64,000 nt of DNA from CAWCWN01 sp963799245 (GCA_963799245.1 CAWCWN010000003.1:2480001-2544000); one strand, 5' to 3'; shown: positions 54,155-62,338, counted from the first letter of the stretch. Numbers and translations are program-made. The notes: a model not told the origin generated them from the sequence alone.

Positions 54155-54349
54155 ATCTGCTCGACAGCAATCCATCTGTTTTCAGTTGCTTGTGAGAGCT
54201 GTCGCCAATAGTTGAGTACCCCATTTCCTTAACAAGGTTTCGCGTCCCATTCATTTCCTGTGCACTTAAAACAGGAATGTGGATACTGCACACGCTTCGA
54301 CCCCAGGTCTAGATGCGCGGTTCGGCACGTGGCGCAAGACCTTGTCCGC

Positions 54350-54491
54350 CTACTCCATAACCTGCGCCTCTCCCATGAGACTTCCTGGGAGAGGATGCTT
54401 GAAATGCCCGCACAGAATTTTTTCTAGAGAAAATATAATTTTGTTCCATATTAATAGTTAATGAGACAATATAAATATTTGACGACGCAAC
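54350..54491. repeat. AT-rich repeat copy A
   Basis: This stretch (TACTCCATAACCTGCG ... CATAAATATTT-like ATAAATATTTGACGACGCAACA) aligns with 57303-57454, including the shared CTCCCATGA(G/A)ACTTCCTG and AGAAAATATA blocks. The copies differ at many positions and in length. No protein is encoded. The remaining part of 54155-54740 contains a coding-like minus-strand fragment near 54590-54720 but no full gene. Confidence 0.65.
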
Positions 54492-54740
54492 ATCTACGAC
54501 ATATACTTATGTATGGTGAAGAAAAGAAGACCTCGTTGCGATAACCGGGCAGTCTTTTTGCGAAGAAGCTCCTAGAGGGCCTGTCAGGGGTTAAAAGAGT
54601 TAGCAATCTCATCCTGGTCAAGCCTCATCCGTTGCCAAGCAACCTGAAACAGCAGATCGGGTTGCTCCACTTGATGTGCAGCGAGGGCAAAAAGCTGGTC
54701 ATACTCTCTGCAAAGGCGGGGTACCCGCACCGGGGCATAT

Positions 54741-55034
54741 ATGGGTAGAACAGCAGGCTGGAATCAGGCAACATATCAAGTGCAGGTCGAAAACACTATC
54801 ACGCTTGAAGGCAATGTGAGTCTGCCGGAGAATCCCCGCGGCGTGGTGCTATTTGCACATGGCAGCGGAAGCAGTCGCCATAGTCCTCGCAATCAGTTTG
54901 TTGCCCAGGTATTGCACGAAGCTGGCTTTGCGACTCTGCTCATCGACCTGCTCACTATGCAAGAAGAGGAACAGGATCGATATACCGGTCGCTTTCGTAG
55001 CAAAAAAACCAGGTTGAGAGAAACATCATGGTAA
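54741..55034 (+). pseudogene. Truncated alpha/beta hydrolase (dienelactone-hydrolase-like) N-terminal fragment
   Basis: The 97-residue frame has a hydrolase N-terminus: NPRGVVLFAHGSGSSRHSPR then FVAQVLHEAGFATLLIDLLT, the oxyanion-hole HGSGS and following helix. It then breaks into unrelated residues (RFRSKKTRLRETSW) after DRYTG. The catalytic Ser, Asp and His regions are missing (normal length about 210). It overlaps the phosphoribosyltransferase start. In other bacteria the complete hydrolase is next to, or fused with, this phosphoribosyltransferase, so a deletion removed most of it. Confidence 0.75.
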
Positions 55035-55699
55035 AAATCTATCGAGATCGATATGAAGCTGGGCGTGAGCTAGCCACGAAACTCACGGCCTATGCTCATC
55101 GCCAGGATGTGCTGGTGCTTGCACTCCCTCGGGGAGGTGTGCCAGTTGGTTATGAAGTGGCAAAGGCACTTCAGGCCCCCCTCGATGTCTTTGCTGTGCG
55201 CAAACTTGGCGTCCCTGGTCACGAGGAATTGGCGATGGGCGCTCTTGCAACGGGAGGCATAGGTGTGATCAACGAAGAGGTCGTGCGTATGCTGCATATC
55301 CCTAAGGAAGTGATCGATGCGGTTGCAGCAAAAGAGCAGCGGGAACTCGAACGGCGAGAACGCCTCTACCGTGATGATCGTCCCCTGCCCGCCATGAACG
55401 GTTACACCGTTATTCTCGTCGATGACGGTCTTGCCACCGGTTCAACTATGCTTGCCGCCGTAGAAGCATTGCGACAGCAGCATCCCGCTCGTCTTGTCGT
55501 TGCAGTGCCGGTAGCGGCTCCTTCGACCTGCGAGGAATTTGGGGCAGAGGTAGACGAGGTGATATGCGCTCAAACACCAGCGCCTTTCTACGGAGTTGGC
55601 TACTGGTACGAGGACTTCTCGCAACTATCGGACGAAGAAGTACACGATCTGCTCTCTCAAGCTGAGCAAGAAAAACCTGTTGCTGCACGCAAATACTAA
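55028..55699 (+). CDS. Phosphoribosyltransferase (type I PRTase)
   Basis: A 223-residue PRTase. The PRPP-binding motif VILVDDGLATGSTMLAA is at about residue 128. The N-terminal ALPRGGVPVGYEVAKAL is the Rossmann-like loop of the family. It catalyses transfer between PRPP and a base, but which base is unknown. The family is often paired with a dienelactone-hydrolase-like protein; here only its N-terminal piece remains upstream. It starts with ATG 55028, 7 bases before the previous stop. Confidence 0.9.
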   Translation: MVKIYRDRYEAGRELATKLTAYAHRQDVLVLALPRGGVPVGYEVAKALQAPLDVFAVRKLGVPGHEELAMGALATGGIGVINEEVVRMLHIPKEVIDAVAAKEQRELERRERLYRDDRPLPAMNGYTVILVDDGLATGSTMLAAVEALRQQHPARLVVAVPVAAPSTCEEFGAEVDEVICAQTPAPFYGVGYWYEDFSQLSDEEVHDLLSQAEQEKPVAARKY

Positions 55700-55759
55700 G
55701 TACAGATTATCACAAGACCTTTCCGAGTTTGACAGTACCAATAAGAGAGAGTACAGCCC

Positions 55760-55925
55760 CAATTGGTAGTGGATAATGTAGTTTGCCAGCGAAGCCCTTG
55801 ACGTGGCCTTGAGATCCTCTCTAAACTTCCAATCAGAGACCCAGTATCCTGACTTATATCGGAGAGGATGCCTATGACGCTTCATCTATGCGGGCTGCTT
55901 GTGTGCTTCTGCATGCCAGCTGTGG
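55760..55925 (+). repeat. MTLH unit copy 1: conserved leader plus small membrane ORF start
   Basis: This block aligns with 57478-57645. Shared parts include GTGGATAAT, CTTGAC, CTTCC and GAGGAT-CCT-ATGACGCTTCAT. The ATG at 55868/55874 opens a reading frame (MTLHLCGLLVCFCMPAVVW) with a membrane helix, running to 56125. Product and function unknown; see the findings. Confidence 0.55.
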
Positions 55926-56125
55926 TATGGGTGTGTTCCCTGTCCTGGTCCCCTCACGAATCTTCTCCCTCCAAAGGGAGGCTGCGCTCCTGCTGTTCCT
56001 GTTCGTTCTGCTGCATGGCGCCTTCCTTTTCTTCTCTTCCGGCACGGCCACTGCTGCCAGCAGCCAATTACGCAGGAGAGATGCCCACCGTATCAGGCAT
56101 TTCTCCGTCTCATAAAGCCGAATAG
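55868..56125 (+). CDS. Small membrane-anchored hypothetical protein, MTLH type 1
   Basis: An 85-residue protein: MPMTLH, then one hydrophobic helix rich in Cys (LCGLLVCFCMPAVVWVCSL), and a long Ser/Cys/Arg-rich tail (FCCMAPSFSSLPARPLLP). GAGAGGAT precedes the start. It shares its first residues, leader and layout with the ORF at 57573. The tail is low-complexity, so real expression is uncertain. Confidence 0.4.
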   Translation: MPMTLHLCGLLVCFCMPAVVWVCSLSWSPHESSPSKGRLRSCCSCSFCCMAPSFSSLPARPLLPAANYAGEMPTVSGISPSHKAE

Positions 56126-56179
56126 GACGATTTAACATTCGCCTACATGCATCAATGTGAAAGGAATGACTCCATTAAA

Positions 56180-56211
56180 AAACATCATGCGTCGTACGAC
56201 GCATGATGTTT
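56180..56211 (-). terminator. hsp20 terminator, 32-bp perfect palindrome
   Basis: AAACATCATGCGTCGT and its exact complement (56180-56211) form a hairpin with T6 following on the minus strand. It lies about 118 bases downstream of the hsp20 stop and points to rho-independent termination of that gene. Confidence 0.85.
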
Positions 56212-56328
56212 CATTAACTGGTGAAAGCCGAGCGAACTCATCATCATTGTGATGACACTGCTCGCCTACGTCTGTCCCCATGGAGGCGGCGAAGATTCCT
56301 GCTCTCCTTCTTCACCAGGGGTCCCCCA

Positions 56329-56904
56329 TTACCCTTGTTGCCCTGCCCCGACGGGCACTTGCTGCAATTGATCCTGGCTGCCTGTGATGCCGATGCGCTT
56401 CGGGCGGCTTGCTTCACTGATGGGAAGCTGAATCGTGAGGATCCCATTCTGGAAGTTGGCTTGGACCTTGTTGGTATCGATAGGCCTGGGGAAGGTGAGC
56501 GTCCGTTCAAACGAGCCGGAGACGATTTCCCGCGAGAGCCAGTTGTGGCCATTGCGATGGCGGCCCGTCTTGCCTCGCTGGGGCTGCTGCGCCTGTGGCT
56601 GGCTTTGTTGTTGCGGTTGCGACGGCTCACCCTGGGGCTGGTTCTGATGCTCGTTCTGATGGCTGTAGTGACCGCGAAGCGTCAAGGTGTTTTGATCAAC
56701 CATCAGTTCAACATCTTCGGGTCGCACCCCCGGGAGGGCAACATCCACCTCATAGCCATTCGGCGTCTCACAGACGTCCATCGGAGCCATCAGAGAAGGT
56801 GAGCCAGGCATCAAACTGGGATGTACAAAGCTCTGTTCAAATAATTGATCCATGGCGCGGCGAAGGCTGAGGGCCTCGCGGAAAGGATCGTAACGAGTAA
56901 TCAT
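56329..56904 (-). CDS. hsp20: Small heat-shock protein Hsp20 with glutamine-rich insert
   Basis: A 191-residue alpha-crystallin-domain chaperone that keeps unfolding proteins soluble. The domain runs from MDVCETPNGYEVDVALPGVR to FQNGILTIQLPI. A Gln/Pro-rich insert of about 45 residues (HQNEHQNQPQGEPSQPQQQ...) breaks the domain between beta strands, which is unusual. AAGGAGAT precedes the ATG at 56904. A consensus promoter lies 130-160 bases upstream, and a terminator follows. The C-terminus lacks an IxI/V motif of the usual form. Confidence 0.92.
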   Translation of the reverse strand: MITRYDPFREALSLRRAMDQLFEQSFVHPSLMPGSPSLMAPMDVCETPNGYEVDVALPGVRPEDVELMVDQNTLTLRGHYSHQNEHQNQPQGEPSQPQQQSQPQAQQPQRGKTGRHRNGHNWLSREIVSGSFERTLTFPRPIDTNKVQANFQNGILTIQLPISEASRPKRIGITGSQDQLQQVPVGAGQQG

Positions 56905-57036
56905 AGATCTGTATCTCCTTGTCTCTGCTGTGCTATCTCATCTGTTGTTTCCTTGCCTTCCTCACCATCATGACCGACAGAAAAAGCGAGCGATGCTTGC
57001 ACCTCCTAATCTGGTCTGCTTGTATTCACTGCACCC

Positions 57037-57065
57037 AGTATACGTTGTACGTGGTACATTGTCAA
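57037..57065 (-). promoter_or_regulatory. hsp20 promoter with palindromic spacer
   Basis: On the minus strand TTGACA (57060-57065) and TATACT (57037-57042) are 17 bases apart. The spacer contains TGTACCACGTACA, an inverted repeat that could bind a repressor. The leader to the ATG is about 125 bases. The rest of 56905-57302 shows no gene. Confidence 0.75.
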
Positions 57066-57302
57066 GTATTTATGTTATATCATCAACTATTTATTAGAAG
57101 CAGAATATATTTTCCTGTCGAAAAGATACTCAATACTGCGCCACAGCCCTGTATCCTGCACATATGTACAGACACATCTCAAACGCCCCTGAGGTTTGGC
57201 ATCACCTGCATGGATTCGCAGTAAAAATGAGACCGCTAGTCATCGATTGGGGTAAAAGAAAATCCTTGCTTTCCACTAGTCGCCTAAACAGGGAGTCGGC
57301 CC

Positions 57303-57454
57303 CACTCCACAACCTGCATAGCTCCCATGAAACTTCCTGATGAGAGGAGACTTTCAATGTTCGTATTGCATAATTTCGATAGAAAATATATTTTTGTTTC
57401 TATCATTTATAGATAGATAGATAAATAAATAACATAAATATTTGATAAAGCAAC
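57303..57454. repeat. AT-rich repeat copy B
   Basis: Diverged copy of 54350-54491 on the same strand. It ends in a (GATA)n/(AATA)n microsatellite-like run near 57410-57432. It stands immediately before the second MTLH unit, whereas copy A stands before the hydrolase/PRTase genes. Confidence 0.65.
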
Positions 57455-57572
57455 AATTACGGGTACTGCCTCTCTCGGTGGTGGATAATTTCTTCTCTCC
57501 TCATCGCTTGACAATCCTTCTTGACCCTGTTTAATCTTCCTTCTAAGCTTCCCATCCTTCGAATTTCACGTA

Positions 57573-57806
57573 GTGAGGATCCTTATGACGCTTCATGTGT
57601 TCTTCCTGCTGTTCTTGTGTGTCCTCATGTTCTCTCTCGCGCGGCTGTGTTTCCTTTGCTGGCCCCATCATGGCCCTGCCCAGTCGGCAGCAGCCAGGCG
57701 CACCCCGCTCCACCGCCTCCGCACCGCCGCGCTCCCCACACGATTGCCCCGCCTGTCGCCTCTCCTCTGGAAGTACCTCCAGGAAAGAACGAGGCTAGTC
57801 ACCTGA
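57573..57806 (+). CDS. Small membrane-anchored hypothetical protein, MTLH type 2
   Basis: A 77-residue protein MRILMTLH followed by one hydrophobic helix (VFFLLFLCVLMFSLARLCFLC) and a basic tail (RRTPLHRLRTAALPTRLPRL). Its leader and first residues match the ORF at 55868, including the GAGGAT-CC-TATGACGCTTCAT stretch. Whether it is translated is open. Confidence 0.4.
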   Translation: MRILMTLHVFFLLFLCVLMFSLARLCFLCWPHHGPAQSAAARRTPLHRLRTAALPTRLPRLSPLLWKYLQERTRLVT

Positions 57807-57916
57807 ACATGTCGGTGTTCCTCAATGTTCAAACGACGGAGGTAAAGTCACCTGGATCTGTCTGTCGCTGAGTTATTCGCCGGGATCCAAACGATGAGGT
57901 TGATCACCTGAGTTTT

Positions 57917-58147
57917 ATGATGGTTGAGCCTTGCTCCCCCTATTTGCTCAAACAATCTGGCGTTTCCTGCCTATGCATCAAGGTCGAGGCCTCTCCTTAC
58001 TTTCAGGCTTCAAACTGGCAGCCACTTGTCAAATTTCTCCAGGCGACCGGTTTATGCCGGCAGGAGCTACGCAATTTGCGCGTCCGCGATATCTTCCAGG
58101 ACCATGGTGGCCGGCTGCTGGTGCATGTGAAGAATGGCATGGGATAA
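57917..58147 (+). pseudogene. Tyrosine recombinase (phage integrase) fragment
   Basis: The frame reads WQPLVKFLQATGLCRQELRN then LRVRDIFQDHGGRLLVHVKN, matching the start of the catalytic domain of XerC-like/phage integrases (the GxRxxEL catalytic Arg). It stops after NGMG, so the HxxR and Tyr regions are missing. Only a remnant of the enzyme is left. Confidence 0.6.
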
Positions 58148-58282
58148 CCTGACCTCACTTTTCTCGATATAGCATCTTTATGTTTCTCAAACGTAGCTAA
58201 AACCTTGCTACTTATGACAACCGTAGGGCTTCAGCCCGATTCTCTACCGACAAGCGCTATCAAAAAGCTAGAACAGGAATGT

Positions 58283-58732
58283 TTACAGGTTTACTGGAAG
58301 GTGACGCCGATATTCTGGGCGTGGTCCCGTATATTCAAGCATGTTATGTTCGGCAAAGATGATCGTCTTTATATTACCGCGTACTGTGAAATCGGCGACC
58401 ACACGCATCCAGCGCGGAGAGAGCAGTGCAACCAGGTCATTGAGGATCGTATTGGTTGCCGACTCATGGCTTATCTGCCGATTGCGATATCTGTTGATGT
58501 AGAGTTTTAAACTTTTCAGCTCCACGACATGCTGGTCTGGTACATAGTCAATGATAACAGTTGCAAAGTCGGGAAAACCTGATCGTGGACAGAGGCAGGT
58601 GAACTCAGGAATCTCCATGTGTATTACATAATCCCGCTCTGAATGAGAGTTCGGCCATGTCTCAAGTTGACTAGCCTCGCTTTCCTCTATACCATACCTG
58701 CCAGGTCTGCGTGTTTGTTTTTCCATTGTCAA
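58283..58732 (-). CDS. queF: NADPH-dependent 7-cyano-7-deazaguanine reductase QueF
   Basis: A 149-residue type I QueF that reduces the nitrile of preQ0 to preQ1, the last free-base step of queuosine synthesis. The catalytic Cys is in FTCLCPRSGFPDFAT, and ELKSLKLYINRYRNRQISHE is the NADPH-binding signature. It is last in the operon queC-like, queD, queE, queC, queF, 54 bases after queC. The presence of QueF shows the product is used for tRNA queuosine rather than stopping at preQ0. Confidence 0.95.
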   Translation of the reverse strand: MTMEKQTRRPGRYGIEESEASQLETWPNSHSERDYVIHMEIPEFTCLCPRSGFPDFATVIIDYVPDQHVVELKSLKLYINRYRNRQISHESATNTILNDLVALLSPRWMRVVADFTVRGNIKTIIFAEHNMLEYTGPRPEYRRHLPVNL

Positions 58733-58786
58733 TCTTCTCCCAAAAAATTGGCACTCAGACGTTTGTGGCTGACTTATCCTCGTTCC

Positions 58787-59476
58787 TTAGTCATGCCTGA
58801 CGTAGGCGATTGGATCCTTATATCCTGCCTCAGCAAATCCGTTGAGGCGTAGTATACAACTATCGCATGTACCACAGGCAAGGTCTCCCCCATCATAGCA
58901 ACTCCAGGTGAGTTCGTAAGGTATACCCAATTCGAAACCTTTGCGAACAATTTCGGCTTTATTCATATACAAAAATGGTGCGTGGAATTCAAATACTCGC
59001 CCATCCTGTGTAGCAGCTTTGGTAGCGAGATTCGCCATCGTTTTGTATGCGTTTAAATAGTCCGGTCTGCAATCCGGGTAGCCGCTGTAGTCGATGGCGT
59101 TAATGCCAATGAAGATGTCATTTGCCCCCAATACCTCTGCATAAGCAAGGGCGAAAGAGAGAAAGATAGTATTCCTAGCTGGTACATAAGTGATAGGTAT
59201 CTCCTCAGAAAAATGCTCTTTAGCACGATTGTGTGGGACTGCAAGATCAGAGGTGAGTGCACTCCCGCCAAAGGTCCGGAGATCGATCTTCACAGTTTGC
59301 TGCCGTCGTACGTGGTAGTATCTGCTAACTGCACTAGCTGCTTTGATCTCACGCTGATGGCGTTGACCATAGTCAAAGGATAGGGTATAAAGTTCGAAAC
59401 CTTCTTGGTGGGCGACGCCAAGTGCTATAGTGGAATCCAGGCCTCCTGATAAGAGTACAACTGCTTTCTTTTTCAT
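58787..59476 (-). CDS. queC: 7-cyano-7-deazaguanine synthase QueC (canonical copy)
   Basis: A 229-residue ATP-dependent enzyme that converts carboxy-deazaguanine and ammonia to preQ0. The PP-loop is LLSGGLDST. The family motifs SFDYGQRHQRE, YVPARNTIFLSFA, NAIDYSGYPDCRPDYLNAY and the four-Cys zinc site (SCYDGGDLACGTCDSC) are all standard. It lies between queE (56 bases) and queF (54 bases). A second, more diverged QueC is at the head of the same operon. Confidence 0.95.
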   Translation of the reverse strand: MKKKAVVLLSGGLDSTIALGVAHQEGFELYTLSFDYGQRHQREIKAASAVSRYYHVRRQQTVKIDLRTFGGSALTSDLAVPHNRAKEHFSEEIPITYVPARNTIFLSFALAYAEVLGANDIFIGINAIDYSGYPDCRPDYLNAYKTMANLATKAATQDGRVFEFHAPFLYMNKAEIVRKGFELGIPYELTWSCYDGGDLACGTCDSCILRLNGFAEAGYKDPIAYVRHD

Positions 59477-59532
59477 GTTCTCTCCAATAATATATATTCC
59501 TTTTTTAAATCCCTATTTCATTCCCATTGTTG

Positions 59533-60228
59533 CTATACCCAACGACTCCTACCCCAAATAATAACATGCATCTGCGGAAGGATTCGGACAGAGTATCTAT
59601 TCCAGAAAGGGTTTCGCACAAGCTCTGCCAACCATGCGAGCGAGGCTGCATAATCTGAAGTTGCAGTATCACCTTCAGGTTGCAATACTATTGGCAATTG
59701 TTGCTCAGCGAACGATGGATAACGGAGAAGTAAGCTATGGAGAAGTAGCTCATCCTCGTTGTCACGGATCACGAATTTCCACTGCTGCTGTTCAGGCCGT
59801 AATGACTCTAAGAAGCGTTCAATAGTTGGGTAGCTCAAATAGAGCTCACCCGCGCTGCTCAACTTAGGTGAGAGGCTCCAGAGATCGATTAGCGGAACAA
59901 CCGTTGCGGGAAAAATCGTCGTATTCGTTTCAACCGTTAGGTGATGACCATCCTGCTTGAGTAATTGAGCAAGTTGCGGCAATTCTTTTTGCAATGTCGG
60001 TTCACCGCCTGTAAGCACAACATGCCGAGCTCCAAGTTCGTGTACGCGCGTGGCAATTTCCTGAGGATGGAGTGCATCCCAGCTACCCCCTTCTCGCACG
60101 CTCCACGAGTATTTCGTATCACACCAGGAACAGCGAAGGTTACAAGCGAAGAAGCGCACAAAAGTGGTGGGGATGCCCATGAGAGTTCCTTCCCCTTGTA
60201 TTGAGCGGTAAATTTCCATAACGTTCAT
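59533..60228 (-). CDS. queE: 7-carboxy-7-deazaguanine synthase QueE
   Basis: A 231-residue radical-SAM enzyme that rearranges carboxy-tetrahydropterin to carboxy-deazaguanine. The N-terminal IYRSIQGEGTLMGIPTTFVR and the cluster motif CNLRCSWCD (CxxxCxxC-type) are intact, followed by VVLTGGEPTLQ. It begins 6 bases after queD. The C-terminus (IWGRSRWV) is typical. Confidence 0.95.
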   Translation of the reverse strand: MNVMEIYRSIQGEGTLMGIPTTFVRFFACNLRCSWCDTKYSWSVREGGSWDALHPQEIATRVHELGARHVVLTGGEPTLQKELPQLAQLLKQDGHHLTVETNTTIFPATVVPLIDLWSLSPKLSSAGELYLSYPTIERFLESLRPEQQQWKFVIRDNEDELLLHSLLLRYPSFAEQQLPIVLQPEGDTATSDYAASLAWLAELVRNPFWNRYSVRILPQMHVIIWGRSRWV

Positions 60229-60234
60229 GATCGG

Positions 60235-60627
60235 CTACCCTCGATCTTCTTTCGTAATCTCAACAAAGCTGGTATCGGTTTCCCATAAGCGGATTCGAAA
60301 CAGCAGTTCCTCAGTAAGGCCAGCAGCCAAGAGTGAGTGCCATATCCAATGTGCCAGATTCTCCGCTGTGGTGTAAATTTCTGTTACATCATTAAGGTTG
60401 GAGTGATCGATCCTATCGAGCACAGAAGTACGCACGATCTTCGACAGATCTTCAAAGTCCATGACCATGCCATAATCGGAATGATCTGGAAGATCTTTGA
60501 TTGGACCGCGTAGTGTTAACTCGAGGCGATAAGAATGTCCATGAAGGCGTGCACACTTGCCTCGATGCCCTGGTAAGTTGTGCGCAGCCTCAAAACGAAA
60601 TAGTTTGGTGATGAGTGCAGACTTCAT
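60235..60627 (-). CDS. queD: 6-carboxy-5,6,7,8-tetrahydropterin synthase QueD
   Basis: A 130-residue PTPS-family zinc enzyme that makes carboxy-tetrahydropterin from dihydroneopterin triphosphate. The zinc His and catalytic Cys are in FEAAHNLPGHRGKCARLHGHSYRL (Cys before the second pair of His). ATG 60627 overlaps the TGA of the upstream queC-like gene (ATGA), so they are translationally coupled. The open frame reaches 60663 but the homology starts here. Confidence 0.95.
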   Translation of the reverse strand: MKSALITKLFRFEAAHNLPGHRGKCARLHGHSYRLELTLRGPIKDLPDHSDYGMVMDFEDLSKIVRTSVLDRIDHSNLNDVTEIYTTAENLAHWIWHSLLAAGLTEELLFRIRLWETDTSFVEITKEDRG

Positions 60628-61334
60628 ATTTTTGACTCGGTATAGGGTCGACATCCCGTCCAATCTACGGATATCGCATACTGAACTGGATCAATAACTT
60701 CCTCACTTTGGAATGCAGCAATTCGTAGTTGGCAAGCATCACACCTTCCACACGCTTGTTCGCCGCCAAGATAACAAGTCCAAGTCAAATGGAGCGGTGC
60801 TTGACAGTTTAGAGCACGCTTTATAATAGCTTGCTTGTCGTCCTGAATTAGGGGGCGAACAATGGTAAACTTTCGAAGTGTTGCTAGCTTCAACGAATAC
60901 TCAACTGATGCTAAGAAGCTTTCACGGCAATCGGGATAATTGCTTGCATCTGCAGCGTTCCATCCACCGATCAGATACGATACATCACTTAATAACGCTT
61001 GAGCGGCTGTATAAGCGAGGAATATCATATTCCTATTGGGGACGTAGGTAGGTGCTATGTTCTCGGAGAGCGAGGAAATGTCACGTCCCAGTGGAACGCT
61101 TCCAAGGTTAGTCAATTTAGATCCATTGATCGAAGGCAAAGTGACAATCTGATGTGGTAAATCATAGAAACTCGCGATAGCTGTCGCTGCCTCTACTTCA
61201 CGAACGTGGAGTTGTCCATAGATGAAAGAAATTGCCCCTTGCAGAGTGAAATGATGCTGGTATGCCCAAGCTAAAGCAGCTAGAGAATCCAGGCCTCCGC
61301 TCAGTAGAACCAGTGCTGGCCTTTGACTCGGCAC
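60624..61334 (-). CDS. QueC-like paralogue (diverged)
   Basis: A 236-residue second PP-loop enzyme of the QueC family, first in the operon. The PP-loop LLSGGLDSLAALA, the zinc site (TCYLGGEQACGRCDAC) and YVPNRNMIFLAYTAA are intact. However several positions typical of QueC are changed: SFIYGQLHVRE for SFDYGQRHQRE, and NAADASNYPDC for NAIDYSGYPDC. GTG 61334 follows AAAGGAGG. Two QueC proteins in one operon are unusual; this one may use a related substrate or partner. It could also be a redundant copy. Confidence 0.9.
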   Translation of the reverse strand: MPSQRPALVLLSGGLDSLAALAWAYQHHFTLQGAISFIYGQLHVREVEAATAIASFYDLPHQIVTLPSINGSKLTNLGSVPLGRDISSLSENIAPTYVPNRNMIFLAYTAAQALLSDVSYLIGGWNAADASNYPDCRESFLASVEYSLKLATLRKFTIVRPLIQDDKQAIIKRALNCQAPLHLTWTCYLGGEQACGRCDACQLRIAAFQSEEVIDPVQYAISVDWTGCRPYTESKI

Positions 61335-61385
61335 TTATTGCCCTCCTTTGGAATACAAGACCGAACTACAAAACCAATCTCAGCA

Positions 61386-61405
61386 AGACACTATTATAGC
61401 ATATG
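61386..61405 (-). promoter_or_regulatory. Promoter of the queuosine operon (extended -10)
   Basis: On the minus strand TGCTATAAT (the TATAAT at 61393-61398) is a good extended -10 element; no clear -35 lies 17 bases before it. The leader of about 50 bases ends at AAAGGAGG. I looked for a preQ1 riboswitch fold in it and found none. Confidence 0.5.
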
Positions 61406-61797
61406 GCTGCCAATGGATTGCCCTTCTCTTTAGGCCTGTGCTGGCTACTTTGCCCATCCGTACGGGAAATGGATGATTAAATCGCGTCGCTTTGACAATC
61501 GTAGGCAAGTTGGAGCGAGGTTTTTCCCTCCTCTTCCAGTCTTCGCCATTATAGCTGCGTAGCAATCTCACTTTAAAACATCTATCATCTTATTGCTTTC
61601 ATTGATCTGGGAAAACCCGCAGGGAAGTACCTCTTGGTGGCGGACCAAGTTATGATATGCGCTGAAAGCATCTCCAGAGACACTCTCCGCACATCCCAGG
61701 CGCGCACTTCAACGAATGAATAGAGGATCTCATGCACTTCTTCGATTGCGTATAGCTGTGGCTTTCATTCACACAGTTCTTGACCTGTCTGGGCTGT

Positions 61798-61972
61798 TCA
61801 GGCTGCTGGCTGTGGTTGCCGCGTCACTTGATAGCCCAGGCGTTCCAGACGCTGGACAAGACGGCGTTCCATCTTGCCGCGATCCGTCTGCGGGAAAAAC
61901 TCCTCTCCTTTCTCGTGATACTCCTGCCCCGTCTTCACCATCTGATACTGTTTCACCAAGGAAAAGATATGT
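61798..61972 (-). pseudogene. Transposase C-terminal fragment
   Basis: Reading leftward after an in-frame stop the frame gives LVKQYQMVKTGQEYHEKGEE then FPQTDRGKMERRLVQRLERL and GYQVTRQPQPAA to TGA at 61798. This pattern (YxxKGxxFF...RRxxQRLxRLGY) is what remains at the C-terminus of several insertion-sequence transposases. No start codon remains. The area from 61405 to 61797 contains no other gene. Confidence 0.45.
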
Positions 61973-62124
61973 TAGCACAGGAAGACTGGCCTACTGGCCC
62001 TATCGAATGGCGTCATTACATATCATCTTCACCATGAAACAGTATGAGAGGAGATCACCAGAAGATCGTGCCCGATTGCGAGAGTGGCCCGCTCAAATCC
62101 TCGGCAAGAGCCACTCGCATAATG

Positions 62125-62338
62125 ATCAAAATGCCACCCGTTTCATTGCAAAATTTACAGCCAGGTCTCGATTGGGTGTCACGATTTCTCGCTGCACATC
62201 GTGCCACAGCATGCGGTCTGGTTCAAGGCCTGGCTTCACGCGCAGCAGGTTTTTGCTCACCAGCGCTTCCAAGCGGTCGAGCATCTCGTCACGTTGTTGC
62301 TCCGGTTCTGCTTGCGGATCCGCTGGACGTTGTGCTGG
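62125..62338 (-). pseudogene. Unidentified coding fragment
   Basis: An open minus-strand frame reads QQRDEMLDRLEALVSKNLLR then VKPGLEPDRMLWHDVQREIV and PNRDLAVNFAMKRVAF, with a natural protein composition, ending at TGA at 62125. It has no start codon and begins after a stop. I do not recognise the family. It lies between the transposase fragment and the toxin-antitoxin pair. Confidence 0.4.

Noticed and set aside
54590..54720. Minus-strand coding-like stretch (CREYDQLFALAAHQVEQPDL...)
   Set aside because: It reads naturally for about 42 residues but has no start, no recognisable family and no support from neighbours.
58205..58510. Plus-strand ORF over the 3' end of queF
   Set aside because: It is antisense to a conserved enzyme with all motifs intact.
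61335..61400. preQ1 riboswitch before the queuosine operon
   Set aside because: The leader of about 50 bases has no match to the preQ1-I core (GGUUC ... ACUAA-like tail) and no suitable pseudoknot.
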